Program-made: the position numbers and the translations under genes | Assembly (NCBI GenBank): GCA_003086555.1 | Contig: QEFN01000022.1 | Coordinates: 1-17,431 of the forward strand | Length of the DNA: 17,431 nt | Direction of reading: 5' to 3' | DNA from: Sulfolobus sp. SCGC AB-777_G06 | GTDB taxonomy: Archaea; Thermoproteota; Thermoprotei_A; Sulfolobales; Sulfolobaceae | The notes under the pieces: model-generated | Told to the model about the DNA's origin: nothing | Seen by the model: only the letters and a program-made list of their open reading frames with translations | Databases searched by the model: none | Part shown: one piece after another, positions 6,215 to 13,822 of the stretch | Layout of the letters: every line of letters starts with the position of its first letter | Position numbering within the stretch: the stretch's first letter is position 1

Positions 6215-6901
6215 TCATGTTTCTCTCTTTACTAAGACACTCTCTTTTTCTATTTCCTTAAGGACTTCCCTTAAGTTAGAGTACTTTTCACTAATTTCAT
6301 CGTAGGCATCTCTTCTATCTAATAGAGCACCTTGAAGCCCTGCATCAATCGCTCCTATCACATCCACTTCATAAATGTCTCCTAAATGAAGAGCTCTGTC
6401 TCTACCCTCAGGTATGGCTAGCTTGAATATCTCAGGATTGGGTTTTACTTTTCCTACTTCAAAGGAAAAGACTGCCTTGTCAAAGTATTTCCTTAGGCCG
6501 AACGTCTCTAGGTGTTTCTTAGCCTTGCCGTTATTTGCAGCATTGCTTATGAGTACGGTCTTTAATCCTAAAGACTTAACGGCCTCTAAAAACTCTATAA
6601 CATCATCGTACATCAGAACTTCTTTTTCGGCGTTCTTCCTCGCTTCCTCAATTTTCTCTATGTCTTTGTCACTCAATTTAAGCCCTAACTCGTTAAATAT
6701 CTCTCTTAACGAAGGTGTGTTATTTCCGTTAGGGTTAGGTTCCAATTTTTTTCCTCTTATCTTAGCTGAAACTCTGAAGAGCTTTTTTGCAGGTATATCG
6801 TAGCCTAAGTCTTTGAGTGCTTGTGATATTACTTCGTAACCCCACGGTCTGTTGTATATTAAAGTGTCGCCTAAGTCCAGTGAGATTATTTTTATTTTCA
6901 T
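6215..6901 (-). CDS. HAD-superfamily hydrolase (phosphatase-like)
   Basis: A 228-residue haloacid dehalogenase-fold hydrolase with a helical cap inserted after motif I, probably a cytoplasmic phosphatase for a small phosphorylated metabolite. Motif I is SLDLGDTLI (nucleophile D9), motif II VLISNA (S119), motif III around VGKVKPNP (K151/K153), motif IV LHLGDIYEVD (D175, D180). The residue two after the nucleophile, normally the acid/base Asp, is Gly11; the Asp is one place later (D12). DLGDTL is seen in some HAD proteins, so this need not mean inactivity. Substrate cannot be told. ATG at 6901 follows a TATA-like box by ~28 bp. No operon partner. Confidence 0.85.
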   Translation of the reverse strand: MKIKIISLDLGDTLIYNRPWGYEVISQALKDLGYDIPAKKLFRVSAKIRGKKLEPNPNGNNTPSLREIFNELGLKLSDKDIEKIEEARKNAEKEVLMYDDVIEFLEAVKSLGLKTVLISNAANNGKAKKHLETFGLRKYFDKAVFSFEVGKVKPNPEIFKLAIPEGRDRALHLGDIYEVDVIGAIDAGLQGALLDRRDAYDEISEKYSNLREVLKEIEKESVLVKRET

Positions 6902-6925
6902 TAGAAGTTTTAAAATTCATATCAG

Positions 6926-6936
6926 ATAAAAAATTT
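6926..6936 (-). promoter_or_regulatory. TATA box of the HAD gene
   Basis: AAATTTTTTAT on the minus strand, about 28-30 bp before the ATG at 6901. Confidence 0.45.
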
Positions 6937-7293
6937 TGTTAGGGTTCTCGTGACTTTTGTGTGAAGACCAAATACCTTTGCTGAATACTATGCGCTAAAT
7001 ATATATCAAGAAAAAGATGTACTTTAATATACAGAAGAGACAAGAAAAAAGAAATAGAGAGGGGAGGAGATTATTAAGATTTCATAAACACTATTAACTT
7101 TAAGCGTTAACACTTGAGTTATAGGTAGAAAATGTATGTATATCGTCTGGCATTACTAAAATTTTAGATAATAAATTTGGTATAGGGATGAAGATTTTAA
7201 CATTTCTTTAGTTACTTATTAACCTACATGTTTCACGTATAGGTTTAAAAGAATAATACTAAAAAGAGATAACTTTAATCATTCCACACTTAA
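6937..7293. other. AT-rich non-coding stretch
   Basis: No frame with recognisable protein content on either strand, no RNA gene and no convincing repeat. It lies between the HAD gene and the esterase remnant and may be eroded coding DNA. Confidence 0.5.
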
Positions 7294-7476
7294 CTATAGA
7301 AAGCATCCTTTAAAGTTGAGCCAATTATCCTTATAGCAGATTACTATGTCGGGTACAGTTAAAAATCCATAGATCATACCGTTGAATCTTACGGAAACTG
7401 TCTCGACTCCGTTTTTGGCTAGTTTATTAGCATATACCTCTCCTTAATCTCTGAGCGGATCATATTCAGCCTACTC
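7294..7476 (-). pseudogene. Alpha/beta-hydrolase (HSL-family esterase) C-terminal remnant
   Basis: The minus strand reads E-stop-AEYDPLRD-stop-GEVYANKLAKNGVE, then TVSVRFNGMIYGFLTVPD and a tail ending FLKGC-type residues at TAG 7294-7296. AEYDPLRDEGEVYA...GV...VRFNGMIHGF is the signature C-terminal region of hormone-sensitive-lipase-type esterases: the Asp of DPLRD is the catalytic acid and the His of HGF the catalytic base. Here the expected Glu after DPLRD is a TAA, another stop precedes AEYD, and the His is Tyr (MIYGF). The nucleophile-bearing N-terminal two thirds are absent. The gene is dead. Confidence 0.75.
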
Positions 7477-7484
7477 GATCCACT

Positions 7485-7634
7485 TTAGCCATTTAAAGTT
7501 TTAAATTGATAGGAATCAGATTGTAGTACATTACTTATATCTAGCAAATATTTTACCTTGTTATTACTATTTTCTTCTATTAAATAAACCGTATTTTCTT
7601 CGTTGTCAGCTTTATCGAGAGAGAAGAATATCAT
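7485..7634 (-). CDS. Short hypothetical ORF (49 aa)
   Basis: ATG at 7634 opens a 49-codon frame ending at TAA 7485-7487, beginning MIFFSLDKADNEENTVYL and ending FKTLNG. It is hydrophilic and without recognisable motifs, and has no clear ribosome binding site. It lies in front of the esterase remnant on the same strand. It may be a fragment of a larger lost gene or a chance frame. Confidence 0.2.
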   Translation of the reverse strand: MIFFSLDKADNEENTVYLIEENSNNKVKYLLDISNVLQSDSYQFKTLNG

Positions 7635-7765
7635 CTAAAAAGATTATTTCAATCGCAGGAGTTCTAGTTCGCCTTAACTCTACGTTTTCTTACCAGATCT
7701 TCCTAGTTAACAATTTGTACTCTAGAGTATGTCTTCACGTCTAGAATGTTTTATATTAGAGTTGA

Positions 7766-9388
7766 CTAGAAACAAATTGTGGGATCTATCTTTTTTATCA
7801 TGTCAACTACTTCTCTGGCTGTAGGTCTTCTCAGGGGTTCTATTGAGAGCATGGACTTCAGGAGCGGGTCTATTTTCGGGTCTACATTTACATTCCAATA
7901 TATTAATTTCATCTTTGCCTTATCGACCTCGCTCCTCACACAGTTGGTGTCTCTCTTTATGTAACAGTCTATAGCATTGTTCATCTCGTTCAGGTCAGGT
8001 CTATCCATTTTTCTTGTAAGTAGTACGTAAGCTGTCATTCCCAACGCGTAAATATCAAAGTAAGGTTTTGCTGGTTCTTGAAAAACTTCAGGCGGAGAAT
8101 ACTCAGGAGTGATTTGCTTGACTTTACCGTTAATCCTTACAGCACTCCCGAGGTCACCTAGCTTAAATGTCACTTTGTCCAGTTCAGACGGGTCTTTAGG
8201 TCTCTCGCTCAGAAAGATGTTTTGGGGTTTGACGTCCATATGGACGAAACCCTGAGAGTGTATGTAATCCAAGGCTTCTGCAACTCCGCATATAGCTCTT
8301 AACACATTCTGTTGCCACTTAGAGCTGTAATAGAACAAGTCCTCGCCTAACAAGTCCTTTAGTGTACCCCCGCCCATGTACTCCATTACTATCATCGGTG
8401 GGTTTTTCACATATAAGTCAGACCTCCCTTTCAGTATACCATCAATGACAAATGTATCAACGTTAACAGCATAGATTTTCACAATGTTTTTATGGTTGCT
8501 AAGATTAACCAAGTTAGAGGCTTCTGTAGCTAAATCCCTAAAAAATTCTTCAGGACTACCTCCGTACAATTTTAGCACTTTTATAGCCAAAGGTTTGCCA
8601 GAATACTCACCCTTCAATACGTAACCGTTCCCGCCTTCTCCTATTACCTTCTCTATTTTGTAGACCGAAAGAGTGCGGTTTACCCACACATTAGGATCCC
8701 AATTACTCAAACTCCTGCCCATTAACGGTATAGAAGGTGTTTGGGGCAGATTTTGAGATGACGACGTTGAAGATGGAGGGTTAGAGTTTTTAGATTGATA
8801 GGGCGTCTGCGGGTTACTTTGAGGGGTAGGTTGAGGAGGTTGATTTTGGTAATTACTACTTTTCCTTCTCGGTATGCCGTAACCGAGGGCTCTAGCTGTA
8901 GAGAAAGTTGCCGTTATAAATAACGGGTCTAATGCGAACGTCTCTAACATATTCGACGGTAGATAGGGAAATGACGGTGGATGAGAGTTAATAAATATAA
9001 ACATGATTAACATTGCGTAAAGATAGGCTATGAAAATTCCAATCCCGTTGACAATTTTTCCGTCAATTCCTTTGCCCTTATAAAAAATTAATAAACCTGG
9101 TATGAGACCAACTAGAGAAAAATAGGCTTCACCTGTTATCAGACTTTGGCTGCAAGCGACGTTATTTACTACTATAATTGCGTAAAGAAAGGGGTACAAG
9201 AAGGCGAATAGAGGGATAAATGGTGAAAGTCTACTCCTCTTACCGTAAACTATTAGAAAAATTAGGCTTGTAACGGCATAGAGCAGGAAATACGAGTTTG
9301 GAAATGGGAAAAGAGACATTATCCACACGTACAACAATGTGACTAACACTGAGTTTATTATATATACTGACTTGTTCACATCATACAC
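7766..9388 (-). CDS. Membrane-anchored Ser/Thr protein kinase (non-RD)
   Basis: 540 residues: about five or six membrane helices (12-28, 32-48, 57-74, 88-104, 113-134 and perhaps near 152-165), a Pro/Gln/Ser/Asn-rich flexible linker (about 177-222), then a complete Hanks-type kinase domain (about 243-535). Visible motifs: glycine loop IGEGGNGYV (249-257), beta-3 Lys in LAIK (K270), alpha-C Glu E289, catalytic loop VHMDVKPQN (D385, K387, N390; HMD instead of HRD), DLG (D412), EYSPPEV (E434), helix-F DIYALG (D445) and RRPTA (R521). It should phosphorylate Ser/Thr on the cytoplasmic side. Missing the HRD Arg means activation-loop phosphorylation may not be needed. Two Cys spaced eight apart (C475, C483) are shared with the paralogue at 14847. 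Start is GTG; a stop lies just upstream in frame. Confidence 0.9.
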   Translation of the reverse strand: MYDVNKSVYIINSVLVTLLYVWIMSLFPFPNSYFLLYAVTSLIFLIVYGKRSRLSPFIPLFAFLYPFLYAIIVVNNVACSQSLITGEAYFSLVGLIPGLLIFYKGKGIDGKIVNGIGIFIAYLYAMLIMFIFINSHPPSFPYLPSNMLETFALDPLFITATFSTARALGYGIPRRKSSNYQNQPPQPTPQSNPQTPYQSKNSNPPSSTSSSQNLPQTPSIPLMGRSLSNWDPNVWVNRTLSVYKIEKVIGEGGNGYVLKGEYSGKPLAIKVLKLYGGSPEEFFRDLATEASNLVNLSNHKNIVKIYAVNVDTFVIDGILKGRSDLYVKNPPMIVMEYMGGGTLKDLLGEDLFYYSSKWQQNVLRAICGVAEALDYIHSQGFVHMDVKPQNIFLSERPKDPSELDKVTFKLGDLGSAVRINGKVKQITPEYSPPEVFQEPAKPYFDIYALGMTAYVLLTRKMDRPDLNEMNNAIDCYIKRDTNCVRSEVDKAKMKLIYWNVNVDPKIDPLLKSMLSIEPLRRPTAREVVDMIKKIDPTICF

Positions 9389-9720
9389 TTTATACGAGAC
9401 TTTAATAAGAATTACGGGAATCGTTCCTGCTAGGGAATTAGAATAATATACAGATTAATTAAGGGAAATATTAGAGTGATGAGTAAAAAACCATTATCCT
9501 GATTCAGTATGGTAAAAACAACGCCTAACCTTTAGCTCAGGTAATAAAATTTTTCTTGCGATTGTTTCTGTCGATGACGGGTGTATGTGGGTATATATAG
9601 GTGACTCTCATTTTTAAAGCATAAAATAGCGTAACCCTCACTCTGATAACTTAACTCTCGTGTCATTTATTATTTGAATTTTCGTTACCTAATTGTATCT
9701 CGTGATAAGAGGGAAAAAAG
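9389..9720. other. Divergent intergenic region between kinase and ATPase genes
   Basis: No gene seen. Holds the 5' flank of the kinase (minus strand) and the region leading to the tandem repeats. A palindrome-like CTCAC/GTGA vocabulary recurs (for example near 9600 and 9640), but no clear site beyond the 32-bp repeats. Confidence 0.4.
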
Positions 9721-9785
9721 TCGCTATCTTTGACTCACAAGTGATTCACTTTCTCGCTATCTTTGACTCACAAGTGATTCACTTT
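9721..9785 (+). repeat. Two perfect 32-bp direct repeats, probable operator
   Basis: Copies at 9721-9752 and 9754-9785 are identical and separated by a single C. Each contains TGACTCACAAGTGATTCA, an 18-bp near-palindrome (one mismatch between arms). The second copy runs into the TATA box of the downstream ATPase gene, so a bound dimer would block or shape promoter access. The 33-bp period is close to three helical turns, putting both sites on one face of the DNA. Confidence 0.8.
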
Positions 9786-9790
9786 AAATA
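9782..9790 (+). promoter_or_regulatory. TATA box of the DUF4143 ATPase gene
   Basis: CTTTAAATA is centred 26 bp before the GTG at 9812, ideal for a leaderless transcript, and shares its first bases with the second 32-bp repeat. Confidence 0.6.
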
Positions 9791-9811
9791 CTCTTCTTCC
9801 TATTTTTACAT

Positions 9812-11089
9812 GTGGATAGAGAGAAAATAATACAAGCATTGATAGACTGGAACTTCTGGTACAAATCTCAATTTACCGGTGTTCCCAGAGATTACACTGA
9901 TAAAGTGATCCAAGTACTAAATGAAGGTATAGTTTGTGACCTAGTTGGAGTAAAAAGAGCCGGGAAGTCCACTATCTTTAACCAAGTGGTTAAGAAACTA
10001 GTGGAAGAGAAGGGCGTAAACCCTTTTCTCACTCTTATTATAAACTTTGAGGACCCGAGGTTAGCAGAAATTAACGAGGGAGGAAAGCTTTTTGATCTGC
10101 TTAACGTATACAAGGAAGAAACCGGAGTAAAAGGTAAGCCTTACATTTTCTTAGACGAAGTTCAAAGGGTAAAGGGATGGGAGGGGTTTGTGAGGTCTTT
10201 AATAGATAGAAAAGAAGCCTTTATCTCTGTCTCAGGCTCAACATCCAAAGTGAACAAAGGTAGAGTGAAAGAGGTGTTAGCGGGCAGACACATCTCTCTA
10301 GAAGTATTACCGCTCTCTTTTAAGGAGTTCCTCAACTTTAAGGGAGTGAAAGTAGAGAGACAATTAGACGCGATAGCCAGAAGCAGTGAGATAAAGTCCC
10401 TCTTTCAGGAATACCTTAAATTTGGCGGATTCCCCATGGTGGTTAACAGTGACGTAAAGGAGAAAGTACTGTTACAACTCTACGACGATATAATTAGCAA
10501 AGACGTAATAGAGGAGTGTAAAATAAAAAGGTCAGATAAACTGAAGTCTTTAGCACTGTTTTACGTCTCGAACGTAGGTAACCGAATCTCCCTCAGGAGG
10601 GTATCACGCACTTTGGAAATCCCTCTGAGGACTGTGGAAAGGTTTACGGCTTGCATTGAAAGCTCGATGTTAATACACTTTGTTAGACCTCTTTCCCCTT
10701 CCTTATCTCAGATGGTAAGGGGAGAGAGGAAGGTATACAGCGTTGACACCGGGCTCTCGAATGTAGTAGGTTACAGACTGAACCAGAACTTGGGCTCACT
10801 GCTTGAGAATCTTGTCTATCTTGAGTTGAGGAGGCGTTACGGTGGTGACGCCATTTACTATTATCACGGCAAAAACGAAGTGGACTTTTTAATATTACAG
10901 CAAAACGAGGTGACGGAAGCTTATCAAGTAACTTATACGTTAAACGATGAAAGGGAAATGAAAGGGATAAGGGAGGTGATGAAGAGAAAAAAGGTGAGAG
11001 CGTATGTTATTACCTTTGATGATGAAGAGAGAGTGGAGGAAAACGGGGTGAGAATAGTCAAGGTGTGGAAGTGGGCTTTAGGTTTTTAG
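9812..11089 (+). CDS. AAA ATPase with C-terminal DUF4143 domain
   Basis: 425 residues of the AAA_14 + DUF4143 family. Walker A is GVKRAGKST (46-54), Walker B YIFLDEVQ (111-118, D115/E116), sensor 1 SGST (141-144), followed by the hallmark LAGRHISLEVLPLSFKEFL (156-174) and EYLKFGGFPMVV (200-211). The C-terminal part has a PD-(D/E)XK-like series: E332 in LENLVYLEL, NEVDFLI (E356, D358) and YQVTYTL (Q372), which is the normal layout of DUF4143 proteins. Function in the family is poorly known; members are common in archaea and near mobile DNA. GTG is taken as start because the TATA box is 26 bp upstream; an overlapping ATG two bases earlier is in another frame. The operator-like repeats suggest tight or autogenous control. 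Intact. Confidence 0.9.
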   Translation: MDREKIIQALIDWNFWYKSQFTGVPRDYTDKVIQVLNEGIVCDLVGVKRAGKSTIFNQVVKKLVEEKGVNPFLTLIINFEDPRLAEINEGGKLFDLLNVYKEETGVKGKPYIFLDEVQRVKGWEGFVRSLIDRKEAFISVSGSTSKVNKGRVKEVLAGRHISLEVLPLSFKEFLNFKGVKVERQLDAIARSSEIKSLFQEYLKFGGFPMVVNSDVKEKVLLQLYDDIISKDVIEECKIKRSDKLKSLALFYVSNVGNRISLRRVSRTLEIPLRTVERFTACIESSMLIHFVRPLSPSLSQMVRGERKVYSVDTGLSNVVGYRLNQNLGSLLENLVYLELRRRYGGDAIYYYHGKNEVDFLILQQNEVTEAYQVTYTLNDEREMKGIREVMKRKKVRAYVITFDDEERVEENGVRIVKVWKWALGF

Positions 11090-11123
11090 TCAGATATTTT
11101 TCCTTCGCCATCATAAGTGTTTA

Positions 11124-11169
11124 CCCGTGGCGTAACTTTTCCTTACTTTTAATATAATTCCGCTACGGG
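11124..11169. repeat. 9-bp inverted repeat downstream of the ATPase
   Basis: CCCGTGGCG (11124-11132) and CGCTACGGG (11161-11169) pair at 8 of 9 positions (the ninth as G-T in RNA) around a 28-bp AT-rich loop. It could be an RNA hairpin in the ATPase 3' end or a recombination site; undecided. Confidence 0.4.
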
Positions 11170-11209
11170 CACCCCTCTTAAGGGATCATACACAGCCACC
11201 CTCAAATCA

Positions 11210-11344
11210 TTGGGGCTAGTCGAGGGAAAGACCTATATAGGTTTCATTGTGTTATGTCTCGGACTTGGAGGAGTAATTGATTCATTGAGGTCCGGAACTT
11301 TTCCAGGTCGTACAATGGGTGCTACTGTAATTCCTCCGCAATAG
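11210..11344 (+). pseudogene. N-terminal part of an interrupted membrane protein, ending at an in-frame TAG
   Basis: The frame open from 11149 encodes a hydrophobic helix, KTYIGFIVLCLGLGGVIDS, then RSGTFPGRTMGATVIPPQ and TAG at 11342-11344. The next codons (tct gta agt) lead straight, in the same frame, into the 141-codon frame at 11354-11779. There is no ATG near the front; TTG at 11210 or GTG at 11249 are possible starts. CCTATATAGG, a perfect palindromic TATA-like word, lies inside at 11232-11241. Best read as the 5' half of one gene split by a nonsense mutation, or an upstream frame whose stop lies before a separate gene. Confidence 0.4.
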
Positions 11345-11353
11345 TCTGTAAGT

Positions 11354-11779
11354 GTGTATAAACAAGGCTCAGGAACAATTAAAGGAGGCGTTGTATATAC
11401 TACTTTATACGCTACTGCTCCAGTAGGAATTTCTTATGCCTCGATACAAGGTACTAACTACTATGCTCCTTCAACTTCAATATCTCCTCAACAACTGATG
11501 CAGGGAGTTAACCAAGTTGTAATAAACTATATACTCTTATTCATCATAACCGGTAAAGCAATTGACGATATATCTAAGGCATATCCTGATACTGCTAGCG
11601 TATTAGGTTATACAAAGTTAGTACTATATGCAGTCTTTATCTTAATAGCAATAGGAATTATTGTTCAACCGTTTGGTAACGTGACTGCTATAATTCAAAC
11701 CTATGCGTGGGGATCAGCAATAGCCTTTGCAATAATAATACCGCTTGTCTACGCACTAGCTAAGAAAATAATCCAATAA
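11354..11779 (+). CDS. Small hydrophobic protein with two to three C-terminal helices, unknown
   Basis: 141 residues from GTG. The first ~50 residues are polar, rich in Gly, Thr, Tyr and Ser (GGVVYTTLYATAPVGISYAS). Then come an amphipathic-to-hydrophobic segment (about 54-68) and two strong helices (87-104 and 119-136) joined by a short loop, ending in AKKIIQ. I do not recognise the family. Two hydrophobic helices after a small polar head is a layout found in spindle-virus coat proteins and VirB2/CedA1-like pilins, but no specific motif links it to either. The same frame continues upstream across one TAG, so this may be only part of a ~190-residue protein. No Shine-Dalgarno is seen. Confidence 0.5.
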   Translation: MYKQGSGTIKGGVVYTTLYATAPVGISYASIQGTNYYAPSTSISPQQLMQGVNQVVINYILLFIITGKAIDDISKAYPDTASVLGYTKLVLYAVFILIAIGIIVQPFGNVTAIIQTYAWGSAIAFAIIIPLVYALAKKIIQ

Positions 11780-11790
11780 TAAGGTTTAAG

Positions 11791-11808
11791 TTATTTTCTT
11801 TTTATTCT
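11791..11808 (+). terminator. T-rich terminator tract
   Basis: TTATTTTCTTTTTATTCT starts 12 nt after the stop of the 141-residue protein. Confidence 0.4.
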
Positions 11809-11950
11809 AATAATTAACATGTATTTTCTAGAATATAGAGATTAATCTTGAGTAATCTTTATTGCTTACTTGAGTCTTCTTTTAATTAGTTAAAACTACC
11901 TTTATATTCATGATTAATAAAATTATTTATCTAAAAATAATATTTAAAAA

Positions 11951-12049
11951 TTAACTTGGAGTATTAGCTATGAAATTCATTACTTGATTATAAATTGCAA
12001 TAGCTTCCTTGGTAACCTGAGGTTTTACAGCCTGAATATCCTTATTCAT
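11951..12049 (-). CDS. Short hypothetical ORF (32 aa)
   Basis: ATG at 12049 to TAA 11951-11953, starting MNKDIQAVKPQVTKEAI and ending FIANTPS; predicted helical and soluble. It lies 48 bp after the stop of the 472-residue membrane protein on the same strand, so it could be its co-transcribed small partner. An earlier ATG (12083-12081) with a good TGGAGG site gives only seven codons. No database-like motif; could be a gene remnant. Confidence 0.25.
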   Translation of the reverse strand: MNKDIQAVKPQVTKEAIAIYNQVMNFIANTPS

Positions 12050-12097
12050 TTATATTTTTTATATATACTTGACCCCATGCATATTAATCCTCCAGGT

Positions 12098-13516
12098 TTA
12101 ATATGTTGTAAATAAGTAAGCTATATAAATAGGTAGGAAAACTTCGAGGATTATGAGAATTGATATTACCGAAATTAATAGAGTACTTATTGATGAGTTT
12201 ATCCCAGTAGGATAAGATACCTTTTGGTATGCTTGTGAAAACACTGCTAAACCTTGATTAGCTAACGAATTTACAATAATATCGAAACCGTCTACTGCAA
12301 ATAAAATCTCGTCATTAATAACATATGCTTCACCCGAATATGGTGATGTTATGCTTCTACTCCAAATGATCCCTTTAACTACCTTCCCATTATCAGTAAG
12401 AAAGTAACCATAACCCTTAATGATACCGTTATCATTAACAATGTGGGAATCTTTTTGTTGCATTGTAAACTTAACACGACTAACTGTAATGGGATAAGCG
12501 AACATGTATATACTATTTGATAGTGGGAGACTTACGCTCAGACCCTTTCCCGTAAATTTCACGTAAACTAGAGAAGGAAGTATACGCGATGCTATATAAA
12601 AGCCTAAGCCTATAATTATCCCGGTTAATGTTAAGTATCCTGAAATAAAAAATGCACTAGTTAATAAAATAATAACATATAAAATATTAACATATGGTGA
12701 AATATAAAAGAACGATGGAGATACAATAATTGGGTAAAGATACACTTGCGTTAAATACCACGCTAAAAGTGACTTAAATGCCAAATAATCTAAATAAACC
12801 ATTATGAATATCAGTACTATATATGCAAATATATGTCCAATTATAAGTCCAATACTATTACGATCACTTACACCATCATTTGTTATCCTAAATCTTAAGC
12901 GAAAGTTCCTAACTACATCCGGTAAGGGGAAAGGTCTATTAAACAATTTAAATGTTTGCTGTTGTGTATATAGGAGTTGCTGAGAATATTGAGGAGAATT
13001 TTTATGGGAATTACTATTGCGAATAACATCAATAGCGTTAAGAATACCAAAAATAGAAAAAAAATTAAGCAGTGTAATAAAAAGAATTAGTACTAGTAGG
13101 GTTTTAAAGTTATTCGAAGTTGTTATTCCTAAATATAAGAGCATCAAAGGTTGTCCTAAAAATAGTACTCGTAGGGGTGAATTGTTATTCAAAGTTAGTC
13201 CTAAATAATAGGACAACGGAAATAGTCCTACAAATGACAACAGGTATATGAACAAAATCTCCTGATTGTACGCCCTCCTCTGATGCCGGGTCAAATTTTT
13301 ACCCTTAATTGAACGATGAACATGTATGTAGCCAACAATTAACATTATGTAAGAAAGAATCACAGATATACCGAACACCATAAACCCATATATTATAACA
13401 GATAAAGTAAGAATAAAAAAGGAAAAGGTAAATATTAGATAACCGTACTTAGCTATAGTTTTGAATTTTTCCTCTAATTTCACTAATGAAATCATATATT
13501 CAAAGAAAAAAGACAT
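12098..13516 (-). CDS. Large polytopic membrane protein, unknown
   Basis: 472 residues. The N-terminal half has about five helices (24-48, 49-66, 87-105, 117-132, 138-160). A polar Gln/Ser/Asn-rich linker (about 165-190, with SPQYSQQLLYTQQQ) is followed by a basic stretch (194-210), three or more helices (221-247, about 274-293, 294-316), a ~120-residue beta-rich region (about 317-435) and a final helix (444-466). No kinase, transporter or enzyme motif is visible. The Q-rich linker recalls those of the kinase at 7766 and of the zinc-ribbon protein, transcribed divergently. The A/T-rich codon use matches the 14-16 kb genes more than the ATPase at 9812. ATG at 13516 follows a TATA-like TTATTTAAG at ~22-28 bp. 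Confidence 0.7.
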   Translation of the reverse strand: MSFFFEYMISLVKLEEKFKTIAKYGYLIFTFSFFILTLSVIIYGFMVFGISVILSYIMLIVGYIHVHRSIKGKNLTRHQRRAYNQEILFIYLLSFVGLFPLSYYLGLTLNNNSPLRVLFLGQPLMLLYLGITTSNNFKTLLVLILFITLLNFFSIFGILNAIDVIRNSNSHKNSPQYSQQLLYTQQQTFKLFNRPFPLPDVVRNFRLRFRITNDGVSDRNSIGLIIGHIFAYIVLIFIMVYLDYLAFKSLLAWYLTQVYLYPIIVSPSFFYISPYVNILYVIILLTSAFFISGYLTLTGIIIGLGFYIASRILPSLVYVKFTGKGLSVSLPLSNSIYMFAYPITVSRVKFTMQQKDSHIVNDNGIIKGYGYFLTDNGKVVKGIIWSRSITSPYSGEAYVINDEILFAVDGFDIIVNSLANQGLAVFSQAYQKVSYPTGINSSISTLLISVISILIILEVFLPIYIAYLFTTY

Positions 13517-13793
13517 GTCTTTATAAACTTTACTTAAATAAGTTTGCGTACTAGAGCAGTATTAATAACCTAGAATTGTGTCGGCAAAGTTTAAAAACAA
13601 AGCTATTTAAGGAAAATTGATGAGCTAAGCCCTTTTTATAAATTGATCTCATTTAATTAATGTAAGTTACGAGAGGAAAATCTTGTGATAATATTAATTA
13701 TTAAATTTATTATGAGGTTCTGCGTGTGTACTCTTTTAATAATTTACAATTTCTCACTTGGTTAATAATATATGTTTAAATAAAAACCGAAAA
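13517..13793. other. Divergent promoter region, AT-rich
   Basis: No gene. It serves the 472-residue membrane protein (minus) and the zinc-ribbon protein (plus). A perfect 10-bp palindrome AGACATGTCT (13512-13521) spans the minus-strand start codon. Confidence 0.4.
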
Positions 13794-13803
13794 GTTTTAA
13801 AAC
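13794..13803 (+). promoter_or_regulatory. TATA box of the zinc-ribbon gene
   Basis: GTTTTAAAAC, itself a palindrome, is centred ~25 bp before ATG 13823 and ~30 bp before ATG 13829. Confidence 0.5.
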
Positions 13804-13822
13804 TATCTAGAAGTTGATATAT

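Noticed and set aside
6414..6803. 129-codon plus-strand frame
   Set aside because: It is antisense to the HAD gene, whose conserved motifs show which strand is coding.
9476..9502. C/D-box small RNA (GTGATGA then CTGA)
   Set aside because: A C box and a possible D' box are present, but no C' box or final D box follows at usable spacing.
9721..9785. Minimal CRISPR array made of the 32-bp repeats
   Set aside because: The repeats are separated by one base, so there is no spacer; no known Sulfolobales repeat sequence or cas gene is present.
11342..11344. TAG read as pyrrolysine
   Set aside because: Pyrrolysine coding is not known in Sulfolobales and no downstream element is visible; a nonsense mutation or true upstream stop is simpler.
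12060..12083. Seven-codon leader ORF (MHGVKYI) behind TGGAGG
   Set aside because: It has a good ribosome binding site, but such a short frame gives no support by itself and no attenuator structure is seen.
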